A stretch of DNA of 64,000 nucleotides, taken from Alistipes sp. GTDB taxonomy: Bacteria; Bacteroidota; Bacteroidia; Bacteroidales; Rikenellaceae. Below the pieces are notes generated by a model that was not told the origin of the DNA, searched no databases, and saw only the letters and a program-made list of their open reading frames with translations. The stretch covers positions 17,879 to 81,878 of the forward strand of contig JAFXFM010000021.1 in the NCBI GenBank assembly GCA_017520545.1. Direction: 5' to 3'. The translations under genes and the position numbers were made by a program. Shown here piece by piece: positions 34,495 through 43,518 of this stretch (positions are counted from its first letter, which is position 1; every line of letters begins with the position of its first letter).

Positions 34495-36597
34495 CTATTT
34501 GCTGAGGCCCATTTGGTCGATTAACGCCTTGGTCTGAGGCTTATGACCGCGGAACTCAACGTAGAGATCCATAGGGTGCTTTTTGCCTCCCGACTCGAGC
34601 AGCTTGCGGAATTTCGATGCCGTAGCCCTGTCGAATATACCCTTCTCGGTGAAGAGCGAGTAGCCGTCAGCAGCCAAAACTTCTGCCCACTTATATCCAT
34701 AATATCCCGCTGCATAGCCGCCCGAGAATAGGTGTCCGAAGGTTGGAGAGAGAGCTGTGCCCTCTACAACAGGGAGAATCTGTGCCGCAGCCATAGCCTT
34801 CTGCTCGAACTCAATAATATCACCCTCGTATGGTGCTTTGAGTGTATGCCAAGCCATATCGGTCATACCGAACGATACCTGACGAACGTTTGCGTATGCT
34901 GCAAGGTAGTTCTTTGCTGCGATAATCTTCTCGATTAACTCCGCCGGCATTGTCTCGCCTGTCTGATAGTGCTTTGCCCAAAGGTCGAGATACTCCTTCT
35001 CGTATGCCCAATTCTCCAAAATCTGTGATGGCAACTCCACGAAGTCGCGGAATACGTTTGTACCATTCAACGAGCCGTGCTTACCCTTTGCCAACATACC
35101 GTGGCAGGCGTGTCCGAACTCGTGAAGGAAGGTTGTGAACTCATCGAAGGTGATGAGTGAAGGAGTTGTCTCGGTAGGTTTTGTGAAGTTCATAACGAGC
35201 GATACCAGTGGACGAATGTCGCCCTCGGCACCACGGAACTCGGTCATCCACGCTCCTGCACGCTTCGAGTCGCGTGGGAAGAAGTCGAGGTAGAGGATAG
35301 CCAGATGGTCGCCATTCGACTCCGAAACCTCGTATACAGCAACGTCCTCGTGGTACTTTGCTACGCCCTCGGCAGGTTTGAACTCCAAGCCATAGAGCTT
35401 GTTCGCAAGCATAAATACAGCCTTCTTTACATTTTCGAGTTCGAGGTATGGCTTCACTGCCTCGTCGCTGATAGCGTACTTCTCGTTCTTGTACTTCTCG
35501 CTGTAATAAGCCCAATCCCAAGCCTGAATATCGCCCTTGAAGCCGAGCGACTGTGCATACTTGTTGATGGTCTGGTAATCCTTGTCGGCGTACTCCTTGG
35601 TTTGCGCAAGCAACTCTGCAAGGAACGAATTTACGATCTCGGTCTTCTCTGCCATACGGTTGTCGAGAACGTAGTCGGCGTAACACTCGTAGCCGAGCAA
35701 CTTCGCCATTTTGAGGCGCAAATCGGTGATTTTACGGATATTCTCCGTGTTGTCGAACTTACCGCTAATCGAACAACTATTACGTGCTTTATATAGCTTC
35801 TCCTTCAAATCGCGCTGCGACGAGTAGGTTACAAACGGAACGTAGCTCGGAGCCTTCAATGTTACGGTCCAACCCTTCTGTCCGCGAGCCTTTGCCTCCA
35901 TAGCCATACTCTCCTTCACAAAGTCGGGTAACTCGGCAATCTTCGCCGCGTTGGTGATATTGAGGCAGTAGGCATTGTTTGCAGCCAACGAGTTCTGACC
36001 AAACTGCAAAGTGAGCTGCGAAAGTTCTGCCGAGTATTTGCGATACAACTCCTTGTCAGCATCTGCAAGGTTTGCACCACTGCGCACGAAACTCTTATAG
36101 GTGTTTTCGAGGAGTTTCTTATCCTCGGCCGAAAGGAACAAACCCGGATTTTCGTTTACAGCCTTTACGCGCTTGAACAACTCGGGGTTGAGCGATACAT
36201 CGTTGCCGAGTTCGGTCAATTTTGGCTGAATGCGCATTGCGATATCCTGCAACTCGTCCGAGGTGTTGCACTGCAACATATTGAAGAATACCGACGAGAT
36301 ACGGTCGAGCAACTCGCCCTGCTTTTCGAGGGCAAGAATAGTGTTGTTGAACGAAGGTTTCGCAGGGTTGTTGATGATAGCATCAATCTCGGCACGGCTC
36401 ACAGCTATTGCCGTCTCGAATGCAGGCTCGTAGTCCGAATTTTTAATTTTATCGAACGGAGGTGTTGCGTGTGGGGTGTCCCACGCTGCCAATAGCGGGT
36501 TGTTGGTGTCAATCTCCGGCAACTGTGCCTTTGGCATATCGTCGCCACACGATGCAAGAAGTGTTGCAAATGACATAATCAAAAGTAATTTTTTCAT
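34495..36597 (-). CDS. M3 family metallopeptidase lipoprotein (dipeptidyl carboxypeptidase-like)
   Basis: 700 residues. Signal peptide with lipobox LASC (Cys near 17), so probably anchored in an envelope membrane. Zinc site HEFGH at 492-496 with the downstream Glu ligand region, and an extended helical prolyl-endopeptidase-like fold. Family members (Dcp, oligopeptidase A) trim small peptides. The lipoprotein export differs from the cytosolic Escherichia coli enzymes and suggests processing of imported host peptides. Probably follows the paralogue at 36638-38785 in one operon (40-base gap). Confidence 0.92.
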   Translation of the reverse strand: MKKLLLIMSFATLLASCGDDMPKAQLPEIDTNNPLLAAWDTPHATPPFDKIKNSDYEPAFETAIAVSRAEIDAIINNPAKPSFNNTILALEKQGELLDRISSVFFNMLQCNTSDELQDIAMRIQPKLTELGNDVSLNPELFKRVKAVNENPGLFLSAEDKKLLENTYKSFVRSGANLADADKELYRKYSAELSQLTLQFGQNSLAANNAYCLNITNAAKIAELPDFVKESMAMEAKARGQKGWTVTLKAPSYVPFVTYSSQRDLKEKLYKARNSCSISGKFDNTENIRKITDLRLKMAKLLGYECYADYVLDNRMAEKTEIVNSFLAELLAQTKEYADKDYQTINKYAQSLGFKGDIQAWDWAYYSEKYKNEKYAISDEAVKPYLELENVKKAVFMLANKLYGLEFKPAEGVAKYHEDVAVYEVSESNGDHLAILYLDFFPRDSKRAGAWMTEFRGAEGDIRPLVSLVMNFTKPTETTPSLITFDEFTTFLHEFGHACHGMLAKGKHGSLNGTNVFRDFVELPSQILENWAYEKEYLDLWAKHYQTGETMPAELIEKIIAAKNYLAAYANVRQVSFGMTDMAWHTLKAPYEGDIIEFEQKAMAAAQILPVVEGTALSPTFGHLFSGGYAAGYYGYKWAEVLAADGYSLFTEKGIFDRATASKFRKLLESGGKKHPMDLYVEFRGHKPQTKALIDQMGLSK

Positions 36598-36637
36598 AGT
36601 GTTACATTATTTTAATTCGGTTTCTTAATCTCTTTAT

Positions 36638-38785
36638 CTACTCCTCAGTACCTTCGGGTGAAGGTTCAGGAGTTGGTTCAGGCTCGGTCCACAAGCCTCG
36701 CGCTTTGAGTAAAGGAATACGGCTTGGCTCGCCACCACGAAATTCGCGATAGAGTGTCATACCGTCCTTCTTGCCTCCGCTTGATAACAACTTGCGGAAA
36801 GCTTTTGCGGTGTTGCGGTCGAAAGTGTCGCCCGTCTCCTTGAAGGCGGCAAAAGCGTCCTTATCCAGCACCTCCGCCCAAGTGTAGAAGTAGTACCCCG
36901 AGGAGTATCCCCCTGCGAAGATGTGGGCGAAGTATGGGAGGTGGTAGCGAGGCTCAATCTCCGCAATCATACCGCGCTTCTTGTAGAGAGCCTCTTTTTT
37001 GAACTTGCTAATATCAAAATCCTCATACTTGCTGAACGAGTGGATATCCAAATCTACGAGTGCGGCAGCCAACAACTCGGTGGTCATAAAGCCCTGATTG
37101 AATTGTGCACTGTTGTGTATTCTCTCGATGATGTTGTCGCTTATGATGCTGTTGTTGCGGTGGTGGATAGCGTAGTTCTTCAACAACTCCTTCTCCAACG
37201 CCCAATTCTCCATAATCTGCGAAGGTAGCTCCACAAAGTCGCCCTCTACGTCGAGCAGACCGTTGTATGGTACGTCCGAGAATAGGAAGTGCAGGGCGTG
37301 TCCGAACTCGTGGAAGAGGGTTGTAACCTCATCTATCGAGAGGAGCGCAGGCGTGTTTCCCGAAGGACGTGTAAAGTTGCAGACAATGCTCACTACCGGC
37401 GTTATACGTTTGCCTGTGCGGTCGTAACTCGGACGACGGAAGTAGCCGCACCACGCACCCGGCGATTTGCTCTCGCGTGGGTGGAAATCGAAGTATAGCA
37501 CACCAAGGTGTGTCTCGTCGGCGTCCAGAACCTCGTATACCGAAGCCTCGTTGTGGTAGAGCGGGACAACGATAGGGCGGAAGGTTAAGCCGTATAGACG
37601 ATTTGCGAGGATAAAGGCTCCTTGGCGCACATTGTCGAGTGAGAAGTATGGCGAGGTCATCTCCTCGTCGAGGTGATACTTCTGTTTGCGCACCTTCTCT
37701 GCATAGTACCACCAATCCCACGACGCGAATTTATCCTTTTCGTCCGGATAGTCGCGCTTGAAGAGAGTGTTCATCTCCGCCAACTCCTCCTTTGCCTTCT
37801 TGTTTGCCTGCTTGAAGATATCTTCGAGCAGATTGTATACAGCCTTTGGCGATTGAGCCATCTGGTCCGATATTACGTAGTCGGCATAGGTGTTGTAGCC
37901 CAAGAGTTTTACCTTCTCGATGCGCAGACGGACGATATCCTTGATAATTGCGCTGTTGTTATAGTCGTTGTCGTTGCTGCAACGGTTGAGATAGGCTTTG
38001 TATATCTGCTCGCGCAACTCGCGATTTTTCGAGTAGGTCAAAAACGGAATAAGGCTCGGCTTGTGGAGCGTGAAGATGTACTTTTCCTCATCTTTCTCCA
38101 CCTTTGCTGCATCGCGCACCGCCTTTGGCAACTCCTTGCACTCGGAGAGTTTGAGCTCCAACTTGAAGTCGTTGGTCTCGGCAAGTAGGTTATTGTCGAA
38201 CTTCACCGAGAGAAGCGACAGCTCCTCGTTTATAACCTTCAATCGGCGCTTGTTAGCCTCGTCGAGCAGAGCACCCTGACGTACGGCATTGTCGTACATC
38301 TTCTTTACAAGACGCGTTTGCTCCTCGTTCAAATTGAGCTCTCGACGCGAGTCATAAACCGCCTTTATGCGCTTGAACAACTTGTCGTTCATTGATATGG
38401 CGTCGTAGTGCGCTGTGAGTAGTGGCATAACCTTCTCCTGCACCTCCTGCATCTCCTCGTTGTTCATCGCGGCACACATCATACCGAATATGTCCGATAT
38501 CTCGGCGAGCAACGAACCTGAGTGGTCGAGTTCGAGAATGGTGTTGTTGAAAGTCGGCTTGTCTTGATTGTCTGTTATGGCTGCAATCTCTTCGTTATGG
38601 AGTGCCATAGCGTAGTGGAACGCCGGTTCGTAGTGCTTTGGCTCGATAAGGTCGAACGCGGGCACACCGTATGGCGTGTCGATTTTAGTGAGGAGAGGAT
38701 TTGCCTCTTTTTTTATCTCCTCCTTGCAGAATGTTGTGGTAAGAGCAATCATAATAAGTGTTAAAACCGATAGTGTGCGCTTCAT
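36638..38785 (-). CDS. M3 family metallopeptidase lipoprotein, paralogue
   Basis: 715 residues from the ATG at 38785. The longer reading to 38839 runs through the promoter region and overlaps rsmE, so it is rejected. Signal peptide with a Cys near residue 20 (TTTFC) as likely lipid site. Zinc motif HEFGH at 492-496, the same spacing as in the downstream paralogue, and conserved LPSQIMENWA. The N-terminal DTPYGVPAFDLI parallels DTPHATPPFDKI of the neighbour, showing a tandem duplication. The C-terminus carries a short Pro/Glu-rich tail absent from the neighbour. Confidence 0.92.
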   Translation of the reverse strand: MKRTLSVLTLIMIALTTTFCKEEIKKEANPLLTKIDTPYGVPAFDLIEPKHYEPAFHYAMALHNEEIAAITDNQDKPTFNNTILELDHSGSLLAEISDIFGMMCAAMNNEEMQEVQEKVMPLLTAHYDAISMNDKLFKRIKAVYDSRRELNLNEEQTRLVKKMYDNAVRQGALLDEANKRRLKVINEELSLLSVKFDNNLLAETNDFKLELKLSECKELPKAVRDAAKVEKDEEKYIFTLHKPSLIPFLTYSKNRELREQIYKAYLNRCSNDNDYNNSAIIKDIVRLRIEKVKLLGYNTYADYVISDQMAQSPKAVYNLLEDIFKQANKKAKEELAEMNTLFKRDYPDEKDKFASWDWWYYAEKVRKQKYHLDEEMTSPYFSLDNVRQGAFILANRLYGLTFRPIVVPLYHNEASVYEVLDADETHLGVLYFDFHPRESKSPGAWCGYFRRPSYDRTGKRITPVVSIVCNFTRPSGNTPALLSIDEVTTLFHEFGHALHFLFSDVPYNGLLDVEGDFVELPSQIMENWALEKELLKNYAIHHRNNSIISDNIIERIHNSAQFNQGFMTTELLAAALVDLDIHSFSKYEDFDISKFKKEALYKKRGMIAEIEPRYHLPYFAHIFAGGYSSGYYFYTWAEVLDKDAFAAFKETGDTFDRNTAKAFRKLLSSGGKKDGMTLYREFRGGEPSRIPLLKARGLWTEPEPTPEPSPEGTEE

Positions 38786-38800
38786 TTCGATAAATTTTAC

Positions 38801-38821
38801 TATATTTGCTACGCAAAGATA
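38801..38821. promoter_or_regulatory. Divergent promoter pair, M3 peptidase and rsmE
   Basis: A plus-strand -7 element TATATTTG (38801-38808) for rsmE and a minus-strand TATCTTTG (38821-38814) for the peptidase operon lie 5 bases apart and point away from each other's gene across one another, so the two transcripts overlap in opposite directions by about 30 bases and probably compete for polymerase. Good TTTG -33 boxes are not seen. Confidence 0.5.
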
Positions 38822-38838
38822 CAAAAAAATCATAATCA

Positions 38839-39549
38839 ATGCAACTATTCTACGCCGCAGACTTTACTGCACCCGAATATGTGCTCTCCGAGGAGGAGTC
38901 GCGCCACGCCGTCAAGGTGTTGCGCTTGGCGGAGGGCGATACGCTCCATATTACCGATGGCCAAGGTAATCTCTATCGTTGCGAGGTGGCATCTGCCCAC
39001 CAAAAACACTGCCTTGTGCGAGTGGTGGAGCGCTTCGAGGAGTTCGAGAAACTGCCCTATCACCTAACTATGGCGGTTGCACCAACGAAGAATATCGACC
39101 GCTACGAGTGGTTCTTGGAGAAGGCTACCGAGATTGGTGTTACCGAGTTTATTCCGCTTGTGGGCGAACACAGCGAGCGTAAGGTTATAAAGGCAGAGCG
39201 CGAGGAGAAGGTTATTACGGCGGCAGTGAAGCAGTCGTTGAAGGCATACCACCCACGCTTGGCGGATATCACTGCGTTCGGTGAGTTGGTGAAGCGAGAG
39301 TTTGCGGGGCGCAAGTTTATTGCCCACTGTGGCGAGGCGATAAAGGAGAAACGCTATCTTGCCTCCACACTTCGCAAGGGCGAAGATGCACTGATTTTGA
39401 TTGGTCCCGAGGGCGACTTTTCGCCCGAGGAGGTAGCTTTGGCGGTTGCAAACGGCTTCGAGGAGATAACTCTTGGTACACAGCGTTTTCGCACTGAAAC
39501 GGCTGCGGTTGTGGCTGTGGATATGGTTTCGATAGTGAATAATTTGTAG
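38839..39549 (+). CDS. rsmE: 16S rRNA (uracil1498-N3)-methyltransferase RsmE
   Basis: 236 residues. N-terminal PUA-like domain with HAVKVLRL, then a SPOUT methylase domain with KATEIGV and SERKV, and the knot motifs IGPEGDFSPEE and LGTQRFRTETA that bind SAM. It methylates N3 of U1498 in the 30S decoding region. Start ATG at 38839 follows a -7 box by 31 bases. Confidence 0.96.
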   Translation: MQLFYAADFTAPEYVLSEEESRHAVKVLRLAEGDTLHITDGQGNLYRCEVASAHQKHCLVRVVERFEEFEKLPYHLTMAVAPTKNIDRYEWFLEKATEIGVTEFIPLVGEHSERKVIKAEREEKVITAAVKQSLKAYHPRLADITAFGELVKREFAGRKFIAHCGEAIKEKRYLASTLRKGEDALILIGPEGDFSPEEVALAVANGFEEITLGTQRFRTETAAVVAVDMVSIVNNL

Positions 39550-39556
39550 AAACGCT

Positions 39557-40096
39557 ATGCTGATACGACTCTTTACGACATTCTTCAAGATAGGGCTTTT
39601 CAGCTTTGGAGGCGGCTTTGCAATGATTCCGCTGATGCAGCGCGAAGTTATCGAAAAGAAGAAGTGGATTGGCAGCAAAGATTTCCTCGATATGTTGGTG
39701 CTGGCGCAATCTACCCCCGGCCCTATTGCCGTGAATACGGCAGTTTTTGTGGGCTATAAGACAAAGGGCGTTTTTGGTGCTATTGCAGCAACTCTCGGCA
39801 CGGTGTTGCCATCGTTTATGGTGATTTTGCTGCTTGCGATATTCTTTGCCGAGGTGCGTAACAACCTCTATGTCGATGCCGCCTTCCGTGCTATGCGTCC
39901 TGCAGTTGTGGCGCTGATTGTTGCTCCGTTGATGGGGTTAATCAAGGGTATGAAGTGGTATCTTATGGCTGTGGCTGCGGTTGTAGCACTGCTTGTGTGG
40001 TATGTGGGAGTCTCGCCCGTCTATCTTATTGGTGCGGGAGTGCTTGTTGGTGTAGCAGTAGCCGTTTATAACGGCAGAAAGGGGGCAAAACAGTGA
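39557..40096 (+). CDS. Chromate transporter family protein, half 1
   Basis: 179 residues, about five membrane segments, with the ChrA-family signature FFKIGLFSFGGGFAMIP and the STPGPIAVNTA loop. Chromate transporter (CHR) proteins occur as single long chains or, as here, as two short homologous halves that work together. Transport of chromate or another anion is inferred from family. Overlaps half 2 by 4 bases (ATGA-type coupling; the second start is GTG). Confidence 0.9.
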   Translation: MLIRLFTTFFKIGLFSFGGGFAMIPLMQREVIEKKKWIGSKDFLDMLVLAQSTPGPIAVNTAVFVGYKTKGVFGAIAATLGTVLPSFMVILLLAIFFAEVRNNLYVDAAFRAMRPAVVALIVAPLMGLIKGMKWYLMAVAAVVALLVWYVGVSPVYLIGAGVLVGVAVAVYNGRKGAKQ

Positions 40097-40647
40097 TATA
40101 TCTGCAACTCTTTTTCTCCTATTTGAAGATTGGCTTCTTCGGTTTTGGCGGTGGTTACGCGATGCTCTCGCTTATCCAGAACGAGATTGTTGAGCAGCGA
40201 GGTTGGCTTACTGCGACGCAGTTTGCCGATATCGTTGCCGTGTCGCAAATTACCCCCGGACCAATTGCAATAAACTCTGCCACTTACATCGGCTACACCA
40301 TCGCCGGTATCGGAGGCTCGGTTGTAGCAACCTTTGCGGTGTGTCTGCCGTCGCTTACGCTGATGTTGCTGCTCACCCGCTTTTTCCTGCGTCATCGCGA
40401 CAATCGTTATATACAGACAGTTGTTAAGGCGGTCGGTCCTGTCGTGGTGGGAATGATTGCTTCGGCGGCACTGCTTATGATGTTTCCCCTCTCGGGGAAG
40501 AACGAAAACTTTGTAGATATATGGTCGTGGTTGCTCTTTGCAGCCTGTCTATATGGCTCCTACCGCAAAGTCAATCCGATATTGATGATTGTCTTGTCGG
40601 CGGTCGCGGGAGTGGTGCTCTACGCCATAGTGCCGATGATAAGTTAA
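40093..40647 (+). CDS. Chromate transporter family protein, half 2
   Basis: 184 residues, homologous to half 1 (YLKIGFFGFGGGYAMLS, ITPGPIAINSATY), about five membrane segments. Starts at a GTG inside the end of half 1, so translation is coupled and 1:1 assembly likely. Pairs of short CHR proteins usually sit with opposite topology in the membrane. Confidence 0.9.
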   Translation: MIYLQLFFSYLKIGFFGFGGGYAMLSLIQNEIVEQRGWLTATQFADIVAVSQITPGPIAINSATYIGYTIAGIGGSVVATFAVCLPSLTLMLLLTRFFLRHRDNRYIQTVVKAVGPVVVGMIASAALLMMFPLSGKNENFVDIWSWLLFAACLYGSYRKVNPILMIVLSAVAGVVLYAIVPMIS

Positions 40648-40681
40648 ACATTGAAAGTATTAGAGAAGAGACCCCAAATTT

Positions 40682-41830
40682 ATGCCAAGCACTAATTCAG
40701 ACAAAATTACAATCAAGGAGGTGAAGTCGAAGCGCGATTTGCGTCGTTTTGTACAGTTCGGCATCGACCTCTACAAGGGAAATCCATACTACTGTCCGCC
40801 GATATTCTTCGACGAGATGAATACCTTTGACCCCAAGAGCAATCCGGCCCTCGATGTGTGCGAGCACGTGATATATATGGCGTACCGCGACGGCGAGATT
40901 GTAGGTCGAATCGTAGGTTTGATAAATCATCGTGCAAACAAGGCTTGGGGTGTCAAAAAGTGCCGCTTCGGGTGGTTCGAGTTTATCGACGACTATGAGG
41001 TTTTTAAGGCGTTGCTGGATGCGGTGGCAGAGTGGGGCAGGAGTAAAAATATGCTCTGCCTGAATGGTCCTGTCGGTTTTACCGACTTCGACCACCAAGG
41101 TCTGTTGTTGGAGGGTTTCAATTATAACGCCCCTATGGCGAGCCTCTATACGCACCCTTACTATGTTGCCCACTACGAGCAGTATGGATTGACAAAGGAG
41201 GCGGATTGGATTGAGTATCAGATTACGCCTCCAAAGGAGGCTCCGGAAAAGATGCGTCGCGTGGCGCAGATTGTCGGGCAACGATACGGACTGCACACGG
41301 TAAAGGTGCGCAGTGTCAAGGAGTTGAAGAAGCGATACGGCTACACCTACTTCGATGTTTTGGACGAGGCTTATCAGAAGTTGTACAACTATCAGCCGAT
41401 GACGCCACAGCAGAAAAAGTATTACTGCCAGATGTACTTTCCGCTGCTCAACTTCGACTTTGTTACGATGGTAGCCAATCGCGACGATGAGATTGTGGCG
41501 GTAGGTTTGGGAATGCCGTCGCTCTCCAATGCATTGCGAAAGTGTCGGGGGCGCCTATTTCCGTTTGGTTGGTATCACCTTATCAAGGCGTTGCGTGCGA
41601 AGAAGATGACCGACTTCGACCTGCTGCTTATAGCGGTGCGCCCCGACTATCAGGATAAAGGGCTTACGGCGCTCATCTTTGACGAGATGACGCCATATTT
41701 TGCGAAGTATGGTATCCAGCGAGTTGAAACGACCTCGATATTGGAGACCAACCACAAGAGCCTCGCCAACTTTGCCGACTTCGAGCATATTCAGCATAAA
41801 AGGCGCAGGGCATATATTAAGGAGTTGTAA
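40682..41830 (+). CDS. GNAT-like acyltransferase-fold protein
   Basis: 382 residues. Two stretches recall GNAT folds: residues 60-80 (YMAYRDGEIVGRIVGLINHR) and about 315-345 (LLIAVRPDYQDKGLTALIFDEM, where the acetyl-CoA loop QxxGxG/A reads QDKGLT). Relatives in Bacteroidetes are annotated only as N-acetyltransferase or hypothetical protein. The substrate is unknown. Gap of 34 bases to the chromate transporter pair, so it may share their transcript. Confidence 0.75.
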   Translation: MPSTNSDKITIKEVKSKRDLRRFVQFGIDLYKGNPYYCPPIFFDEMNTFDPKSNPALDVCEHVIYMAYRDGEIVGRIVGLINHRANKAWGVKKCRFGWFEFIDDYEVFKALLDAVAEWGRSKNMLCLNGPVGFTDFDHQGLLLEGFNYNAPMASLYTHPYYVAHYEQYGLTKEADWIEYQITPPKEAPEKMRRVAQIVGQRYGLHTVKVRSVKELKKRYGYTYFDVLDEAYQKLYNYQPMTPQQKKYYCQMYFPLLNFDFVTMVANRDDEIVAVGLGMPSLSNALRKCRGRLFPFGWYHLIKALRAKKMTDFDLLLIAVRPDYQDKGLTALIFDEMTPYFAKYGIQRVETTSILETNHKSLANFADFEHIQHKRRRAYIKEL

Positions 41831-41894
41831 GAGGTGAGCCGATTGTTTGTCGGGTATTGTTTTCGATACCTATGGGGTTCAGGGGAAAAATAAA

Positions 41895-41919
41895 AATGCC
41901 GAGCATTATGCTCGGCATT
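41895..41919. terminator. Bidirectional terminator between GNAT-like gene and pgi
   Basis: Near-perfect 12-bp inverted repeat AATGCCGAGCAT/ATGCTCGGCATT (41895-41906, 41908-41919), T-rich on both sides, between converging genes. Confidence 0.85.
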
Positions 41920-41937
41920 CGTTTTCAGTTTTGGTTT

Positions 41938-43269
41938 TTAGAGTCTTGCCTTAATCGCCTTGCTCTCCTCCTCATAGCCGGGTTTATCGAGCAATGCAAA
42001 CATATTCTTCTTGTATGCCTCTACACCGGGCTGGTTGAATGGATTAACCTCGATAAGGTAACCACTAATGCCGCAAGCCTTCTCGAAGAAGTAGAGCAAT
42101 GCGCCGATTGCCTTCTCCTCGATGGCCGGAATCTGAATCAAAAGGTTCGGCACGCCGCCGTCGATATGTGCGAGCTGAACGCCCAACTCCGCCATTTTGT
42201 TAATCTCGTGCAAGCGCTTGCCTGCCAAGAAGTTCAAGCCGTCGAGGTTTGCCTCATCTGCCTTAACCTTAACCTCGTGTGCAGGCTTCTCTACCGATAT
42301 GATTGTCTCGAACAGTGTGCGCTCACCCTCCTGAATATACTGACCCATAGAGTGGAGGTCGGCAGTGAAGGTTACCGATGCAGGGAAGATACCCTTATTC
42401 TCCTTGCCCTCGCTCTCGCCATAGAGCTGCTTCCACCACTCGTTGATGTTCTGCAACTTTGGCTCGTACGAACCGAGAATCTCAATTTTTTTGCCTGCCT
42501 TGTACAACTCGAAACGTGTTGCAGCGTACTGTGCAGCGAGGTTATCGTCGAATGCCACGCCCTCGGCAGTAGCCGCCTCCATAGCTTGCGCTCCTGCAAC
42601 CAACGCCTCGATATCTACGCCGCCAACTGCGAGTGGGAGTAAGCCCACAGGGGTAAGTACCGAGAAACGACCACCCACGTTATCGGGAATAACGAATGTC
42701 TGGTAGCCCTCTTGTGTAGCGAGAGTTTTGAGTGCGCCACGAGCCTGATCGGTGATAGCCACGATGCGCGACTTCGCCTCCTCCTTGCCATAGCGCTTCT
42801 CAATCTCCTCTTTGAGGATGCGGAAGGCGATAGCAGGCTCGGTGGTAGTTCCCGACTTGGAGATTACGATAGTAGCGATAGAGTGCCCCTCGATAGCTGC
42901 CAACAACTCTGCCATATAGTCCTCCGAGATATTCTGTCCGGCGAACAATACAGTGGGGTTCTTGTGCTCCGAATGAAGCAACTCGAATGGGTTGCTCATA
43001 GCGTCGAGAACAGCCTTGGCGCCGAGGTACGAGCCACCGATGCCGATGCAGATAACTACATCAGCCTTAGCGCGTAACGATGCTGCGCAAGCGTTGATAG
43101 CGTCGATCTGAGCCTTGTCGATCGAAGATGGGAGATTTACCCAACCGAGGAAGTCGTTTCCTGCGCCCTTGCCCGAGTGGAGCAATGCGTTTGCAGCCAA
43201 TGCCGACTGCTTCAACTCTTCCGAAAATGCGATGCCGCTCTTGGCGGTATTAAGTTTCAAAAGTGCCAT
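41938..43269 (-). CDS. pgi: Glucose-6-phosphate isomerase
   Basis: 443 residues, the shorter Bacillus/Bacteroidetes type of PGI. SIS-fold motifs include [11 protein letters not shown] (phosphate loop), [11 protein letters not shown] and [16 protein letters not shown]. It interconverts glucose 6-phosphate and fructose 6-phosphate in the cytosol. Transcribed alone from a consensus promoter with a leader of about 120 bases. Confidence 0.97.
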   Translation of the reverse strand: MALLKLNTAKSGIAFSEELKQSALAANALLHSGKGAGNDFLGWVNLPSSIDKAQIDAINACAASLRAKADVVICIGIGGSYLGAKAVLDAMSNPFELLHSEHKNPTVLFAGQNISEDYMAELLAAIEGHSIATIVISKSGTTTEPAIAFRILKEEIEKRYGKEEAKSRIVAITDQARGALKTLATQEGYQTFVIPDNVGGRFSVLTPVGLLPLAVGGVDIEALVAGAQAMEAATAEGVAFDDNLAAQYAATRFELYKAGKKIEILGSYEPKLQNINEWWKQLYGESEGKENKGIFPASVTFTADLHSMGQYIQEGERTLFETIISVEKPAHEVKVKADEANLDGLNFLAGKRLHEINKMAELGVQLAHIDGGVPNLLIQIPAIEEKAIGALLYFFEKACGISGYLIEVNPFNQPGVEAYKKNMFALLDKPGYEEESKAIKARL

Positions 43270-43336
43270 AAATTTATCCTTTTCAAATTTTAAAAATTGT
43301 ACAAAATCAATGCGAAGTAAATAAAACCACCACCCA

Positions 43337-43389
43337 ATAAAATTTTTTCATCTCCATATACGTTTTTAGGGTGAAACGTGAAATTTTAT
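43337..43389 (-). promoter_or_regulatory. Inverted repeat in pgi leader
   Basis: AATAAAATTT near 43337 and AAATTTTATT near 43380 are complementary (10 bp) with a 33-base loop that itself holds ACGTTTTTAGGGTGAAACGT. It lies wholly within the pgi 5' leader. Function unknown. Confidence 0.35.
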
Positions 43390-43393
43390 TAGG

Positions 43394-43425
43394 CAAAGAT
43401 AGTACATTGGGGGTTAATAATCAAA
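43394..43425 (-). promoter_or_regulatory. pgi promoter
   Basis: Minus-strand TTTG (43425-43422), 20-base spacer, TATCTTTG (43401-43394): a full match to the Bacteroidetes consensus. Confidence 0.75.
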
Positions 43426-43442
43426 TTTTTCTCAGAAAATAG

Positions 43443-43470
43443 GAAAAGTTATAACTTTTCACTATCTTTG
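43443..43470 (+). promoter_or_regulatory. mreB promoter with 18-bp palindrome
   Basis: -7 element TATCTTTG (43463-43470), 48 bases before the mreB ATG. The perfect palindrome GAAAAGTTATAACTTTTC (43443-43460) fills the spacer; there is no TTTG at -33. A factor binding the palindrome could activate or block the elongation operon. Confidence 0.6.
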
Positions 43471-43518
43471 TCGCGAATTGTATGTAAATAGGGAAGAAAC
43501 ATAAAAACAGAATAAACT

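Noticed and set aside
36638-38839. Longer start for the second M3 peptidase
   Set aside because: The added 18 residues cross the divergent promoter boxes; the ATG at 38785 starts a proper lipoprotein signal.
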